This document shows positions 35,349 through 44,138 of a stretch of 64,000 bases of DNA, one piece after another; position 1 is the stretch's first letter, and each line of letters starts with the position of its first letter. The notes under the pieces were generated by a model. That model worked only from the letters and a program-made list of their open reading frames with translations, had not been told where the DNA came from and ran no database searches. The stretch is from Pyrinomonadaceae bacterium (GTDB lineage Bacteria > Acidobacteriota > Blastocatellia > Pyrinomonadales > Pyrinomonadaceae): assembly GCA_025054715.1 (NCBI GenBank), contig JANWYH010000006.1:1-64000 (forward strand), written 5' to 3'. Position numbers and translations under genes: made by a program.

Positions 35349-35879
35349 ATGGGTTATCCAGCAAGCGTTATTCCAGAAAAGCTCTTCTTTAAAATTGGCG
35401 AAGTATGTGAGATAGTAGGCGTTCAACCTCATGTCTTACGTTATTGGGAAACTGAATTCCCTATGCTATCGCCACAAAAGAATCGCTCTGGACAACGCAC
35501 CTATCGTAGAAGAGACGTTGAGATAGCGTTGAGAATCAAAGAACTGCTCTACGAAGAACTCTACACTATTGCCGGAGCAAAGAAAAAGCTACAGGCAGAA
35601 TTAAGAGAGTCAAACAAATTGAAAGTCTTACCCCCAACTACCGATGAAAAAGATGAGAAAAAAGAAATAGTCGATTTTAGAAAATCTGAAGTAAATGAAG
35701 AAAAAATAAAAACATACAAGAACTGGCAAGAAGAGGAAGAAGACCTAACAGGCAAGCTTTATCTTAGCCAAGAGCGCCGCGAAGCTCTGCTAAAGATTGC
35801 TTCAGAATTACTTGAGTTAAGAGAAATGTTGAAAAAAAGCAGCATTGAAGACGAAACCATCCCTAAAAGATTTACATAA
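35349..35879 (+). CDS. MerR-family transcriptional regulator
   Basis: 176 aa. The N-terminal winged HTH is [31 protein letters not shown] with [20 protein letters not shown], the short MerR form frequently found next to stress or ribosome genes (CarH-unlike, no ligand domain). The C-terminal half is Lys/Glu-rich and coiled ([12 protein letters not shown]) without a recognised effector domain. An upstream in-frame TTG at 35337 lies inside the -10 box, so the ATG at 35349 is chosen. It converges with, and overlaps by eight bases, the MoxR-like ATPase gene. Confidence 0.85.
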   Translation: MGYPASVIPEKLFFKIGEVCEIVGVQPHVLRYWETEFPMLSPQKNRSGQRTYRRRDVEIALRIKELLYEELYTIAGAKKKLQAELRESNKLKVLPPTTDEKDEKKEIVDFRKSEVNEEKIKTYKNWQEEEEDLTGKLYLSQERREALLKIASELLELREMLKKSSIEDETIPKRFT

Positions 35880-36675
35880 TCGTGGTAATAATCTCCTTTA
35901 TGCTTCTTTGAAGCTCTTTATCATCGGTTATCGGTGAACAAAGTGCTACTTCCGCAGCTTGAACGGGTGGAATACCTTTCGCAATTAGCTGAGCAGCATA
36001 AATCAAAAGTCTAGTTGAAACTCCTTCTTCAAGTCCATGGCCACGTAAATTACGAACCTTTTGCCCAATTCTAACCAGTTCATATGCAATTTCTTTACTA
36101 ACACCTCCTTCATGAGCCACTATTGCAGTCTCAGCTTCGACGTCCGGATAATCAAATTCCATAGCGACAAATCTTTGGCGTGTTGATTGCTTCAAATCCT
36201 TCAGAATTGACTGATAGCCCGGATTATAGGAAACGACAAGCATGAATTCTGGAGGTGCTTCCAAAATTACGCCGAGTTTTTCTATCGGCAACCTTCTTCG
36301 ATCATCCGTTAGAGGATGGATTATAACGATAGTATCCTTTCTAGCTTCGACTACTTCATCAAGGTAACAAATAGCACCACTTCTGACAGCTCTTGTCAGC
36401 GGACCATCGTGCCAAACAGTTTCTTCACCTTCAAGAAGAAAACGCCCAACTAAATCGGTGGCGGAGAGGTCTTCGTGGCATGCAACCGTTATGAGAGGAC
36501 GTCCAAGTCGCCACGCCATGTACTCTATAAAACGCGTTTTTCCGCACCCAGTTGGGCCTTTTAGCATTACGGGGAGGCGCGCTTTGTAAGCAGCTTCAAA
36601 AATTTCAATCTCATGCTTTACTGGCAGATAATAGGGTTCATTTTCGACCTTGTATTTCTCAACCGCAAACTCCAT
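35872..36675 (-). CDS. MoxR-type AAA+ ATPase (CbbQ/NorQ/NirQ subfamily)
   Basis: 267 aa. Begins [20 protein letters not shown], then Walker [30 protein letters not shown], Walker B-like [12 protein letters not shown], sensor [23 protein letters not shown], and the [17 protein letters not shown]-terminus with the CbbQ/NorQ C-terminal fold. Such ATPases act with a VWA-domain partner (CbbO/NorD) to remodel Rubisco or metalloenzyme complexes. No such partner is adjacent. The two VWA genes at 12-14 kb are exported and therefore not the usual partner. The ATG at 36675 is preferred over the TTG at 36702. Confidence 0.88.
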   Translation of the reverse strand: MEFAVEKYKVENEPYYLPVKHEIEIFEAAYKARLPVMLKGPTGCGKTRFIEYMAWRLGRPLITVACHEDLSATDLVGRFLLEGEETVWHDGPLTRAVRSGAICYLDEVVEARKDTIVIIHPLTDDRRRLPIEKLGVILEAPPEFMLVVSYNPGYQSILKDLKQSTRQRFVAMEFDYPDVEAETAIVAHEGGVSKEIAYELVRIGQKVRNLRGHGLEEGVSTRLLIYAAQLIAKGIPPVQAAEVALCSPITDDKELQRSIKEIITTIM

Positions 36676-36708
36676 ATCTATTTTGATGATAGCATCTAGC
36701 AAGTATCA

Positions 36709-36741
36709 AAAGAAAAAGCGGTAGCCAGCAAAGCTACCACT
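36709..36741 (-). terminator. Intrinsic terminator after the amine-oxidase-like gene
   Basis: Minus strand: AGTGGTAGC, loop TTTGCTG, GCTACCGCT followed by TTTTTCTTTT. The nine-pair stem (one T-G) ends about 25 bases after the stop at 36765. It separates that gene from the ATPase gene downstream. Confidence 0.8.
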
Positions 36742-36764
36742 TCTTAGACATTTCGATTTGTAAA

Positions 36765-38486
36765 TTACCAACGAACAGGCTTTAGTGTTGGTCCTACGAC
36801 GTGAACCCCAGAAATAACTTCACCTCTGTTATTTCTTACGCTTGTATCGTCAACCCGATACTGATGAGCGCTATACCAAACAACTATATCCTGTCCATCA
36901 AGTGATTCACCACTTACCCAAGGAGCGAGATTAGCTGCAGCACTTGTGTTAGGATCATCTAGCTCACCTGGATTATCCGGTGTTCCTTGAAATCTCAATA
37001 ACCAGAAGTCTCCAGCTCCAAAGGTATCAACCAGATTTCCGAATGCATCAGTTACACTTCCATCATTCATTCCTGGTGTGATTATATAAGCTTCATCACC
37101 ATTTGCATTCTGAATCAAGAAACTACGGTTAAACTGATAATCCCGAAAGATAGCTGCTTCAGTCAGGATTTGTCTTATAAATTTTCTTCCTCGCTCAACC
37201 TGATAAATCTTGTTATTAGGCTGAACAATGTCGAAGTCAAAGCGCCAGTAAACATGATGAGTTCTAGGATTACACACGCAGGAGTTAGCAGTAGAAGCAA
37301 ATCCATATCGAGGACGAATCGTGCCATCAGGAGCAAATCTCCATTCCATTATGTAACGATACCAGCCTGCATTCATCTCGGTAACCAGGACAACCTCTTC
37401 CCCGAACCCAACGTCTTGGCGATAGATCGCCACTCCTTGAAAGTTTCCTGTGTCATTTCTAGTTTCGATGGCCGTGGTTGCAACCGTCCCAGGAGGAAGG
37501 ATTGCTATACCACCGTTTACACCATTTGGAAAGGTAACCCCGGAACTTGGTATCTGAAAAAATCCTTCAGCATACTGCCAATCTCGATAAGGGCCGCAAG
37601 TATTGTTTACATACTGCACAGTCAATATAGGAGCATGCCCACGCTTTAAGACGGACTTACCCTTGTACTTAACATCCCTAATCTCTAGACCTGAACGTTC
37701 GCTAGGTCTTCCCGAAGAAGCCGAAGGTCTAATAACGAGCATTTCCCAAAGAGGCATACCGCCTTGAGTAACAGTAAGCTGATACTGTCCCGGAATTCCC
37801 GCTCCTGTAGCACCTTGCCCAGAATTAGGTATCCCGCAGGACTCCGGTCCTGCTTTTGATGTAGGAGGAGCTTTTTCTGCATAGCGTATAACTTTTTCAT
37901 TCTTAAAGCTTACGCTTACTATTTCTTGAGAACCGGTCTTACTGTATTGCAACCCTACATTCACTAGTCTTTCACCATTTATGTAAGTCGTAGGTGGCAT
38001 TGGTTCAAAGAATTCAATTTCATTTCTGTTAAAAGAGTCCGCAAAATCAGGTGATTTGCTAACAATTTCATAAGCAGCCGAAAGTTCTTCGTAACCTACA
38101 CCCGGATCAAAAATCTCACGTCTTACGGAAACGTTTCTATCCGTTTTTATGTCACTTTCGACTATAATGCACTCATCATTTGTGTAGTCGTAAATAGTTA
38201 ATCTAAAGCGTGTAGGTGGCTTGCTAGGCTGTGATTTATCCACGACAGAGCTATCATCGATCAACTCAGTCGCAACGATACGATACTTAATTCCCTCAAG
38301 CTCCCGTCGAACCGCTGCATCCTGCAAAACTCTTTGACGTGCCAGATCTAATTCAGCCTGTGTCGGTCCCCATGGAACGACTTTTATTTCTAGCTCTGCC
38401 CGCTTCCTACGAGTGTTTTTCGCTTCTTCTGAAGCGAAAACTGAAAAAGAAAGCACTAAAGAAAGAAAAACAGCAAGCTTTTTCAT
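36765..38486 (-). CDS. Exported copper-amine-oxidase-like protein with altered cofactor site
   Basis: 573 aa. Signal peptide MKKLAVFLSLVLSFSVFAS. The C-terminal half follows the copper amine oxidase catalytic domain: HAPILTVQYVNNTCGPYRD, IETRNDTGNFQGVAIYRQD, YIMEWRFAPDGTIRPRYGF, the strand THHVYWRFDFDI and the closing DIVVWYSAHQYRVDD...GPTLKPVRW (family: DIVVWY..HH....LKP). In real enzymes the topaquinone tyrosine lies in N-Y-D/E-Y; here the equivalent is W-Y-R-Y (W375-R377), so Tyr376 is kept but both flanks differ. The copper ligands would be H410/H411 and H541, with shortened spacing. The catalytic Asp motif (DxG) is not obvious. It may be a non-enzymatic relative or use a different chemistry. 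A terminator follows. Confidence 0.65.
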   Translation of the reverse strand: MKKLAVFLSLVLSFSVFASEEAKNTRRKRAELEIKVVPWGPTQAELDLARQRVLQDAAVRRELEGIKYRIVATELIDDSSVVDKSQPSKPPTRFRLTIYDYTNDECIIVESDIKTDRNVSVRREIFDPGVGYEELSAAYEIVSKSPDFADSFNRNEIEFFEPMPPTTYINGERLVNVGLQYSKTGSQEIVSVSFKNEKVIRYAEKAPPTSKAGPESCGIPNSGQGATGAGIPGQYQLTVTQGGMPLWEMLVIRPSASSGRPSERSGLEIRDVKYKGKSVLKRGHAPILTVQYVNNTCGPYRDWQYAEGFFQIPSSGVTFPNGVNGGIAILPPGTVATTAIETRNDTGNFQGVAIYRQDVGFGEEVVLVTEMNAGWYRYIMEWRFAPDGTIRPRYGFASTANSCVCNPRTHHVYWRFDFDIVQPNNKIYQVERGRKFIRQILTEAAIFRDYQFNRSFLIQNANGDEAYIITPGMNDGSVTDAFGNLVDTFGAGDFWLLRFQGTPDNPGELDDPNTSAAANLAPWVSGESLDGQDIVVWYSAHQYRVDDTSVRNNRGEVISGVHVVGPTLKPVRW

Positions 38487-38501
38487 AATTCTCTCTCCTA
38501 A

Positions 38502-39284
38502 CTATCGGCCTTTGAACACAGGTTTTCTTTTTTCAAGAAACGCCTTTACGCCTTCTTCCTTATCTTCGGTTGAAAAGCATATTGAAAACAGATCAATTTC
38601 TCGACGCAAGCCCTCATCAAGATTCGAGCGAGATGCAATTTTAACAGCTTCTTTTGCCATCTGCAAGGCTATGGGTGGTTTTTCAGCGATTCTTGAGGCT
38701 AGCTCTAAAGTTTTTTCTCGGAGCTGGTCGTGAGGAAAAACATGATTGACAAGTCCAATTGAAAGAGCGGTTTCAGCATCAATCATTTCTCCCGTCAAAA
38801 TTAGCTCCATTGCTTTGCCTTCACCAACAAGCCTAGTAAGCCGCTGAGTTCCGCCGCCACCAGGAATGATGCCAAGATTTATCTCAGGCTGACCCAGTCT
38901 CGCTCTATCACTCGCTATACGTATGTCACATGAAAGCGCAACCTCACAACCTCCACCAAGGCAATAACCGTTTATCATTGCAATAACAGGCTTAGGAAAG
39001 CTATCAATCGAGTTAAATAGGGTTCTTTCCTGAAAAATTTTACGCTGCTCAACTGTTGTTTTACCTGCAAATTCGGATACATCAGCCCCAGCTATAAAAG
39101 CTTTATCGCCTGCTCCGGTAATCACCAGAACCCTTGTCGAATCATCGCGTTTTAGCTCGTCTAGCGCTGCAATTCCTTCAACATGAACCCTATAATTGAG
39201 AGCATTTAACTTATCCGGACGATTTACGGTTAAAATCGCAATTTTGTCCAACTTTTCAATCAAAATAGTCTCGTAACCACTCAT
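38502..39284 (-). CDS. Enoyl-CoA hydratase/isomerase (crotonase family)
   Basis: 260 aa. Crotonase fold with VNRPDKLNALNYRVHVEGIA at the start, the oxyanion-hole AFIAGADVSEFAGK, the second catalytic segment MINGYCLGGGCEVALSCDIR-IASDRARLGQPEINLGIIPGG-GGTQRLTRLVGEGKAMELIL. The two catalytic acids of hydratases correspond to the Glu of GQPEINLG and the Glu of EGKA region; both are present. The ATG at 39284 has GAGGTC upstream; the longer frame overlaps the PilZ gene. It could hydrate crotonyl-CoA-type intermediates of fatty acid degradation; the exact substrate is not readable. Ten bases after the PilZ stop. Confidence 0.9.
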   Translation of the reverse strand: MSGYETILIEKLDKIAILTVNRPDKLNALNYRVHVEGIAALDELKRDDSTRVLVITGAGDKAFIAGADVSEFAGKTTVEQRKIFQERTLFNSIDSFPKPVIAMINGYCLGGGCEVALSCDIRIASDRARLGQPEINLGIIPGGGGTQRLTRLVGEGKAMELILTGEMIDAETALSIGLVNHVFPHDQLREKTLELASRIAEKPPIALQMAKEAVKIASRSNLDEGLRREIDLFSICFSTEDKEEGVKAFLEKRKPVFKGR

Positions 39285-39294
39285 TTCGACCTCT

Positions 39295-39669
39295 TTAATC
39301 CTGTTCTGAAGTTTGCTCTTCTGCAACCCAAGATACAAAAAGTCTTAACCAATTCTCTTTTGGCTCTAAAATAGCAACACCTACTCTGATTGTGCCATAG
39401 CTCGATGGAGCTGTCCGAACCACACGTGCTCTTACCTCGACTGGAACGCCATCAGGCCTATGCGAACGTATGTAAAGCACTTCTTCTACTTCAACCTTTT
39501 GGTTCAAATGAAACAACACACCATTAGTCGAAATATCATCGGTTTCAGTTGGTTCACTCCAAGCAGAGCCATCATCAGAACGTCCTGAAACAACTATTGG
39601 AAGGCGTAATGCCATGCGAAGAGCAAAGCGCCTCTCTTCAAAATGTGGTTGAGAATTTGTTACCATCAT
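39295..39669 (-). CDS. PilZ-domain protein (copy 2)
   Basis: 124 aa. RRFALRMALRLPIVVSG carries the RxxxR arm and DDISTNGVLFHL the D-x-S-x-x-G motif, with later barrel strands YIRSHRPDGVPVEVRARVVR and IRVGVAILEPKENW. The motifs are intact, so c-di-GMP binding is expected. The frame begins with TTG at 39693; the double ATG at 39669/39666 is a better start. Divergent from trxB by about 108 bases. It is upstream of a crotonase gene, an uninformative neighbour. Different from copy 1 in length and in the loop after the second motif. Confidence 0.83.
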   Translation of the reverse strand: MMVTNSQPHFEERRFALRMALRLPIVVSGRSDDGSAWSEPTETDDISTNGVLFHLNQKVEVEEVLYIRSHRPDGVPVEVRARVVRTAPSSYGTIRVGVAILEPKENWLRLFVSWVAEEQTSEQD

Positions 39670-39777
39670 TGAATTTAGATTTTCCGATATCAAGTAAGTC
39701 AGAGTTTAACATAAAATCCTATCAAAACGTAATTCACAGGCTTGGTTTATAACGAAAATTTTGAAAAAATTTAGTTT

Positions 39778-40794
39778 ATGAGTAATCTAGAAATAAAAAG
39801 ATATAAGGTAGTGATCTTGGGTTCTGGTCCTGCAGGTCTTACAGCCGCTATTTACGCATCTAGAGCCCAGCTAAACCCGCTAGTGATTGAAGGTCCTCAG
39901 CCCGGCGGTCAACTTATGATAACAACTGACGTAGAAAATTATCCGGGATTTTCAAAAGGAATTTTAGGTCCTGAACTAATGAAAGAGTTTCGATTGCAAG
40001 CAGAGCGCTTTGGAACAGAATTCAGCGATATTTGGATAGATAAAGTTGACTTAAGCCGAAGACCGTTTAAGCTTTACGGCAAACCTGGTCCCATCAGCAA
40101 CGAAATAACCCATCTAATCAAAGCCGACTCTCTAATCATCTCAACCGGGGCTTCGGCAAAATGGCTAGGAATACCGGGAGAAGCTCCCGTGCCTGAAGGC
40201 TTTGGTGGAAATGGGGTTTCAGCCTGTGCAACCTGCGACGGCTTCTTCTTTCGCGGCAAAGAAGTTGTTGTTGTAGGTGGCGGAGATACAGCAATGGAAG
40301 AAGCACTCTTTTTAACGCGTTTTGCTACCAAAGTTACAATAATTCATCGTCGGGACCAATTCCGTGCCTCAAAAATAATGCAGGAAAGAGTCTTTGCAAA
40401 TCCTAAAATTCAAGTCTTGTGGAACACAGAGGTCAAGGAAATTCTTGGCGACCAAAAGGAAGGAGTAAACCGCATTAAAATCATAAACAACAAAACCGGC
40501 GAAGAAAGTATTTTTCCTTGTCAAGGAGTATTCATAGCGATTGGACATAAGCCAAATACGGAGCTATTTCGAGGTATTCTCGAAATGGACGAGTTAGGCT
40601 ACATAAAAACAGAAGGACGAACGATGAAAACCAGCGTTCCTGGAGTTTTCGCATGTGGAGACGTTCAAGACAACTATTACAGGCAAGCTGTAACTGCTGC
40701 TGGAACTGGTTGCATGGCTGCTATTGATGCAGAAAGGTTCCTCGCCGAACACGGAGAAGCGGAAGATCAGGAAGTTGAAAAGTCAGCAGCATGA
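39778..40794 (+). CDS. trxB: Thioredoxin reductase
   Basis: 338 aa NADPH-dependent flavoenzyme reducing thioredoxin. FAD-binding GSGPAGLTAAIYASRAQL (15-32) and GGQLMITTDVENYPGF; redox disulfide C150-A-T-C153 in the CATCDG motif; NADPH-binding VVGGGDTAMEEALFLTRFA; and C-terminal GVFACGDVQDNYYRQAVTAA-GTGC. The extra C-terminal tail HGEAEDQEVEKSAA is unusual but short. No thioredoxin gene is adjacent. The start lacks a Shine-Dalgarno sequence, but the ATG at 39778 immediately precedes the conserved fold. Confidence 0.97.
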   Translation: MSNLEIKRYKVVILGSGPAGLTAAIYASRAQLNPLVIEGPQPGGQLMITTDVENYPGFSKGILGPELMKEFRLQAERFGTEFSDIWIDKVDLSRRPFKLYGKPGPISNEITHLIKADSLIISTGASAKWLGIPGEAPVPEGFGGNGVSACATCDGFFFRGKEVVVVGGGDTAMEEALFLTRFATKVTIIHRRDQFRASKIMQERVFANPKIQVLWNTEVKEILGDQKEGVNRIKIINNKTGEESIFPCQGVFIAIGHKPNTELFRGILEMDELGYIKTEGRTMKTSVPGVFACGDVQDNYYRQAVTAAGTGCMAAIDAERFLAEHGEAEDQEVEKSAA

Positions 40795-40868
40795 TGCAGT
40801 CTGGGCTATAAAAAGTGTTGTAGCTTTTCGCAAATTTACGAAACTTTTAAATCAAGCCTTACCTTCGT

Positions 40869-42752
40869 CTAATCAATAAATCGCTGAAACCATAATTCAA
40901 GCATCAATAAGGTCCATAACTGAAAGGCGTGATCACGTTTTCCTTCCGTATGTTCCGTTAAAAGCTGAGTGACGGCTTCGGGTTTGAATATACCGCGTTT
41001 TAGAGCCTTTTCTGAAAGCAGAATTTCTCTTATAAAACCTTTCATCTCATTGCGAAACCATTTCCCAATAGGAACGCCAAAACCCATTTTACGACGATAA
41101 ACAGCTTGACGGGGCACTAGTCTTGCCGCTATTTTCTTTAGAAACGACTTCGTCTGAAAACCGTTTGTTTTTATATCTTCAGGCAAACTTGCGGCAAATT
41201 CTATCACTTTGTGATCTAAAAATGGCGAACGAGCTTCTAGACTAACAGCCATCGAAGCAATATCTACCTTAACTAACAAATCATTAGGAAGATATGTCAT
41301 TTGATCGGTAAGCAAACATTTATCAATAACTCCAAGACCATCAGAACAGGAAAACCATCTCTTTACTAAATCACATGCTTTGTGGTTTGCTACAATCTGA
41401 GCAAACTCATTAGTGTAGATTTCTGCTTTTTTCTCAGAATCAAAAACCGATACCCATCTGAAATACCTCTCTTCTGTAGGCAAATCCGCTGCTTTCAAGA
41501 ATCTTTTTAAGTCTCTTAACCGCGAACGCCTTGTTTCTGATGTAGGGATCAGGTTTACAAGTTTTTCAATAAAACTCTTCCTTAGAAACTTAGGAACGCA
41601 GTTGTAAATCTCAGCAATCTTCATTGCAATATATCTTTCGTAACCAACGAAGCTTTCATCTCCTCCATCGCCGTTCAAGGCAACGGTTACATGCTTTCTG
41701 GTTTCACGCGAAACATAGTAGGTAGGAACAGCGCTAGAGTCAGCATAAGGCTCTCCATAGTGGTCAACTAGCTTCGGCAGAATTTCTAGAGCATCAGGTT
41801 TCACTATGAACTCATGATGAACCGAGCCAACATGATTTGCAACAATTCGAGCATACTTTAGTTCGCTGAAATCCTGTTCTTCAAATCCTATTGAAAAAGT
41901 TTTCACAGGTGTATCGCTTTCTTGAGCCATCAGCGCAACAACGGTCGAAGAATCTACCCCACCAGAAAGAAAAGCTCCCAGCGGAACTTCTGATATTAGC
42001 CTTAATCGAGTGGCCTCTCTTAATAAGCGTATCGTTTCTTCTATAGCTTCTTCCTCAGATATCCTGATTTTCTTTGAAAAATCCGGTTTCCAATACCTTT
42101 CAGTCTTTATCTTCCCATCTTTCCAGATAAGCCAATGTCCTGGCTCTAGTTTGCGAATTTGCTTGAAGGCCGTTTGCGGCGCCGGCACGCAAAGATAAGA
42201 CATGTAAGCATCTATGGCTTCGTAATCAACTTCACGCGATGCTTCCGGATGCGATAATATCGCTCGAAACTCAGAGCCAAATATAAGGTTGCCATTATCT
42301 TGATAAGAATAAAGAAGTGGCTTTTTACCTACACGATCCCGAGCCAAAAACAAGCTTTTTTGCTCATCATCCCAGATTGCAAAGGCGAACATACCTCGCA
42401 ATCTCTGCAAACAATCAACTCCGTAAAGCTGATAAAGATTAACTATAACCTCCGTATCAGAATTTGTGTATAACTCAAATCCTTTATCTAACAAATGCTT
42501 GCGTAGGTCACGATAGTTGTATATTTCGCCATTAAAAACTATCCATTTTTTTTTATCGTAGCTATGAATAGGCTGTTTTCCTCCGGCAAGATCAATTATT
42601 GAAAGCCTTCTCATTGCGAGCCCGACATTTTCTTTAACAAAGAAACCTTCATCATCAGGACCTCGATGCACTATCGTATTATTCATTCTCTGCAAAATCC
42701 CCAAATCTGCTGCTTTTCCATCTGCATTTACATAACCAGCTATACCACACAT
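40869..42752 (-). CDS. asnB: Asparagine-synthase-type amidotransferase
   Basis: 627 aa. N-terminal class II glutaminase with nucleophile Cys2 (MCGIAGYVN) and PIHSYDKKKWIVFNGEIYNY, RGMFAFAIWD, LFLARDRVGKKPL. The synthetase domain has LSGGVDSSTVVALMA, GDGGDESFVGYERYI and SPFLDHKVIEFAASLPED. The sequence is close in style to the amidotransferases associated with exopolysaccharide or XrtA systems rather than plain cellular AsnB, and the neighbours (GT-C-like protein, carbamoyltransferase) fit that. It may amidate a uronic acid in a glycan; asparagine synthesis cannot be excluded. Start six bases after the membrane protein stop. Confidence 0.88.
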   Translation of the reverse strand: MCGIAGYVNADGKAADLGILQRMNNTIVHRGPDDEGFFVKENVGLAMRRLSIIDLAGGKQPIHSYDKKKWIVFNGEIYNYRDLRKHLLDKGFELYTNSDTEVIVNLYQLYGVDCLQRLRGMFAFAIWDDEQKSLFLARDRVGKKPLLYSYQDNGNLIFGSEFRAILSHPEASREVDYEAIDAYMSYLCVPAPQTAFKQIRKLEPGHWLIWKDGKIKTERYWKPDFSKKIRISEEEAIEETIRLLREATRLRLISEVPLGAFLSGGVDSSTVVALMAQESDTPVKTFSIGFEEQDFSELKYARIVANHVGSVHHEFIVKPDALEILPKLVDHYGEPYADSSAVPTYYVSRETRKHVTVALNGDGGDESFVGYERYIAMKIAEIYNCVPKFLRKSFIEKLVNLIPTSETRRSRLRDLKRFLKAADLPTEERYFRWVSVFDSEKKAEIYTNEFAQIVANHKACDLVKRWFSCSDGLGVIDKCLLTDQMTYLPNDLLVKVDIASMAVSLEARSPFLDHKVIEFAASLPEDIKTNGFQTKSFLKKIAARLVPRQAVYRRKMGFGVPIGKWFRNEMKGFIREILLSEKALKRGIFKPEAVTQLLTEHTEGKRDHAFQLWTLLMLELWFQRFID

Positions 42753-42758
42753 CCCTTT

Positions 42759-44138
42759 TTAATTCTCCCTGCCACGTATCATTCCCATCGTCTGAATTTC
42801 TCTCAGCCTTCTAACAAGAGCTTCATTCTCTCTTTTTTCCCTCGTAACAACCCATCCAACAGCAACAAAAATAAAAAGGAAAACTTGGATTTGAGTTCGT
42901 TGGCGATATGCAGTTCCTATATTTCCCTGAAAAATCGAATAGCTAATAGTAAGCATTAAGCTAAAAATTAAAATTGCCAGAGTTTCCCTGAGTTTTCTTT
43001 TGATCGAATAGGAAATCCCTCTGATTAAAAAGGGGATCATCATCCACCAAACAAGCATTTCAGGTTGAGTAAGCGCAGCTCTCAAGCTAGTCACCTGCCA
43101 TGGAAAGGGTGCAAACATCAAATTCACAAATCCTGCTGGCAAAACAGCAACGGCACCTTCTACAGTCGAAACATCTGCTTCTTCTTGAAACCCAGAAGCT
43201 GCACTTCTTGCCAGATCAAGACGCGAAATGTTTACCCTTTCTAAGGTGGCATATTTTTGCAAATCCTCGCTTACACTTCGCAAAGCTCCTATATAGGTCA
43301 GCGCTGTTCCAAGCACAACGAGAGCAAAAACACGACGAAATACTGAAACGGCTGTGTCATCTGTTCTAACGCCGACTATAAAGCTTGCTAAAATGGCTAC
43401 AGCTAGCATCGGGAAGATGTAAAATCTCAGTGAGATGATTCCAACGAGACTGACAAGCAGCAAGACAACGTACAGTAGCTTAAACTCCTTCTGCAACCTT
43501 ATAACTAAAAGAATGGAAAGCGCAAGAAAAAACATTATCATTCCATCCTTAAGCATGAAGCTTGACCAGTTAATAAACCCCGGCATGAAACCCACTAGAA
43601 GGCTTGAAATCAAAGCAACACGACGGTTACTGTAAATTTCCCTAGCAAGCATGTAAACAATTGGAACAGCTCCAGAAGAAATTGAAGCACAAAAGAAATT
43701 ACCAGCGACCGGATTTTGATCTGTAAATAGATACAGGAAAGCTATCAGATGATACATCCCCCAACCAGGTCCGCTGAAGCTGAAAAAACGATGATAAAGC
43801 AAAGGATCATTTTCTTTTGTTATGTTTATTAAGCCGCTATAGTGATCTGCCAAAATCTTCCCGAATTCATTATAGGCTCTTGCATCCGAAGCAAAATAAG
43901 TCCAAAAGTCAGCATAGTAAGCTATCGAACCGAAAATCGTGCGAGCTGCCAGTGCAAGAATGAAAAGTGTCCAAAGAGTCTCTTTTTCTCTCGAGTCACC
44001 TTCTGATAGATTGACTATCAGTGCACCAAATGGAAGAGAAAAGAAAGCGCAAACTAGAGTCACCATTAGCCCATCAGGGAAGTTGATGGTAACAGTCATA
44101 ATCACAGCTAGAAAAAGAACAGGTAAAGCTTTTCTCAT
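42759..44138 (-). CDS. Polytopic membrane protein, probable GT-C-type glycosyltransferase
   Basis: 459 aa with about 10-11 membrane helices. After two N-terminal helices the loop contains FWTYFASDARAYNEFGKILA, with an Asp pair resembling the acidic first-loop motif of dolichyl/undecaprenyl-phosphate-sugar-dependent PMT/ArnT-type enzymes. GMYHLIAFLYLFTDQNPVAG, YMLAREIYSNRRVALISSLL and GFMPGFINWSSFMLKDGMIM follow the PMT_2 helix order. It ends in a charged, Arg-rich cytoplasmic tail. The start overlaps the carbamoyltransferase stop by four bases. It is probably a lipid-linked-sugar transferase or glycan polymerase; wzy-like polymerases look similar, so the assignment is tentative. Confidence 0.55.
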   Translation of the reverse strand: MRKALPVLFLAVIMTVTINFPDGLMVTLVCAFFSLPFGALIVNLSEGDSREKETLWTLFILALAARTIFGSIAYYADFWTYFASDARAYNEFGKILADHYSGLINITKENDPLLYHRFFSFSGPGWGMYHLIAFLYLFTDQNPVAGNFFCASISSGAVPIVYMLAREIYSNRRVALISSLLVGFMPGFINWSSFMLKDGMIMFFLALSILLVIRLQKEFKLLYVVLLLVSLVGIISLRFYIFPMLAVAILASFIVGVRTDDTAVSVFRRVFALVVLGTALTYIGALRSVSEDLQKYATLERVNISRLDLARSAASGFQEEADVSTVEGAVAVLPAGFVNLMFAPFPWQVTSLRAALTQPEMLVWWMMIPFLIRGISYSIKRKLRETLAILIFSLMLTISYSIFQGNIGTAYRQRTQIQVFLFIFVAVGWVVTREKRENEALVRRLREIQTMGMIRGREN

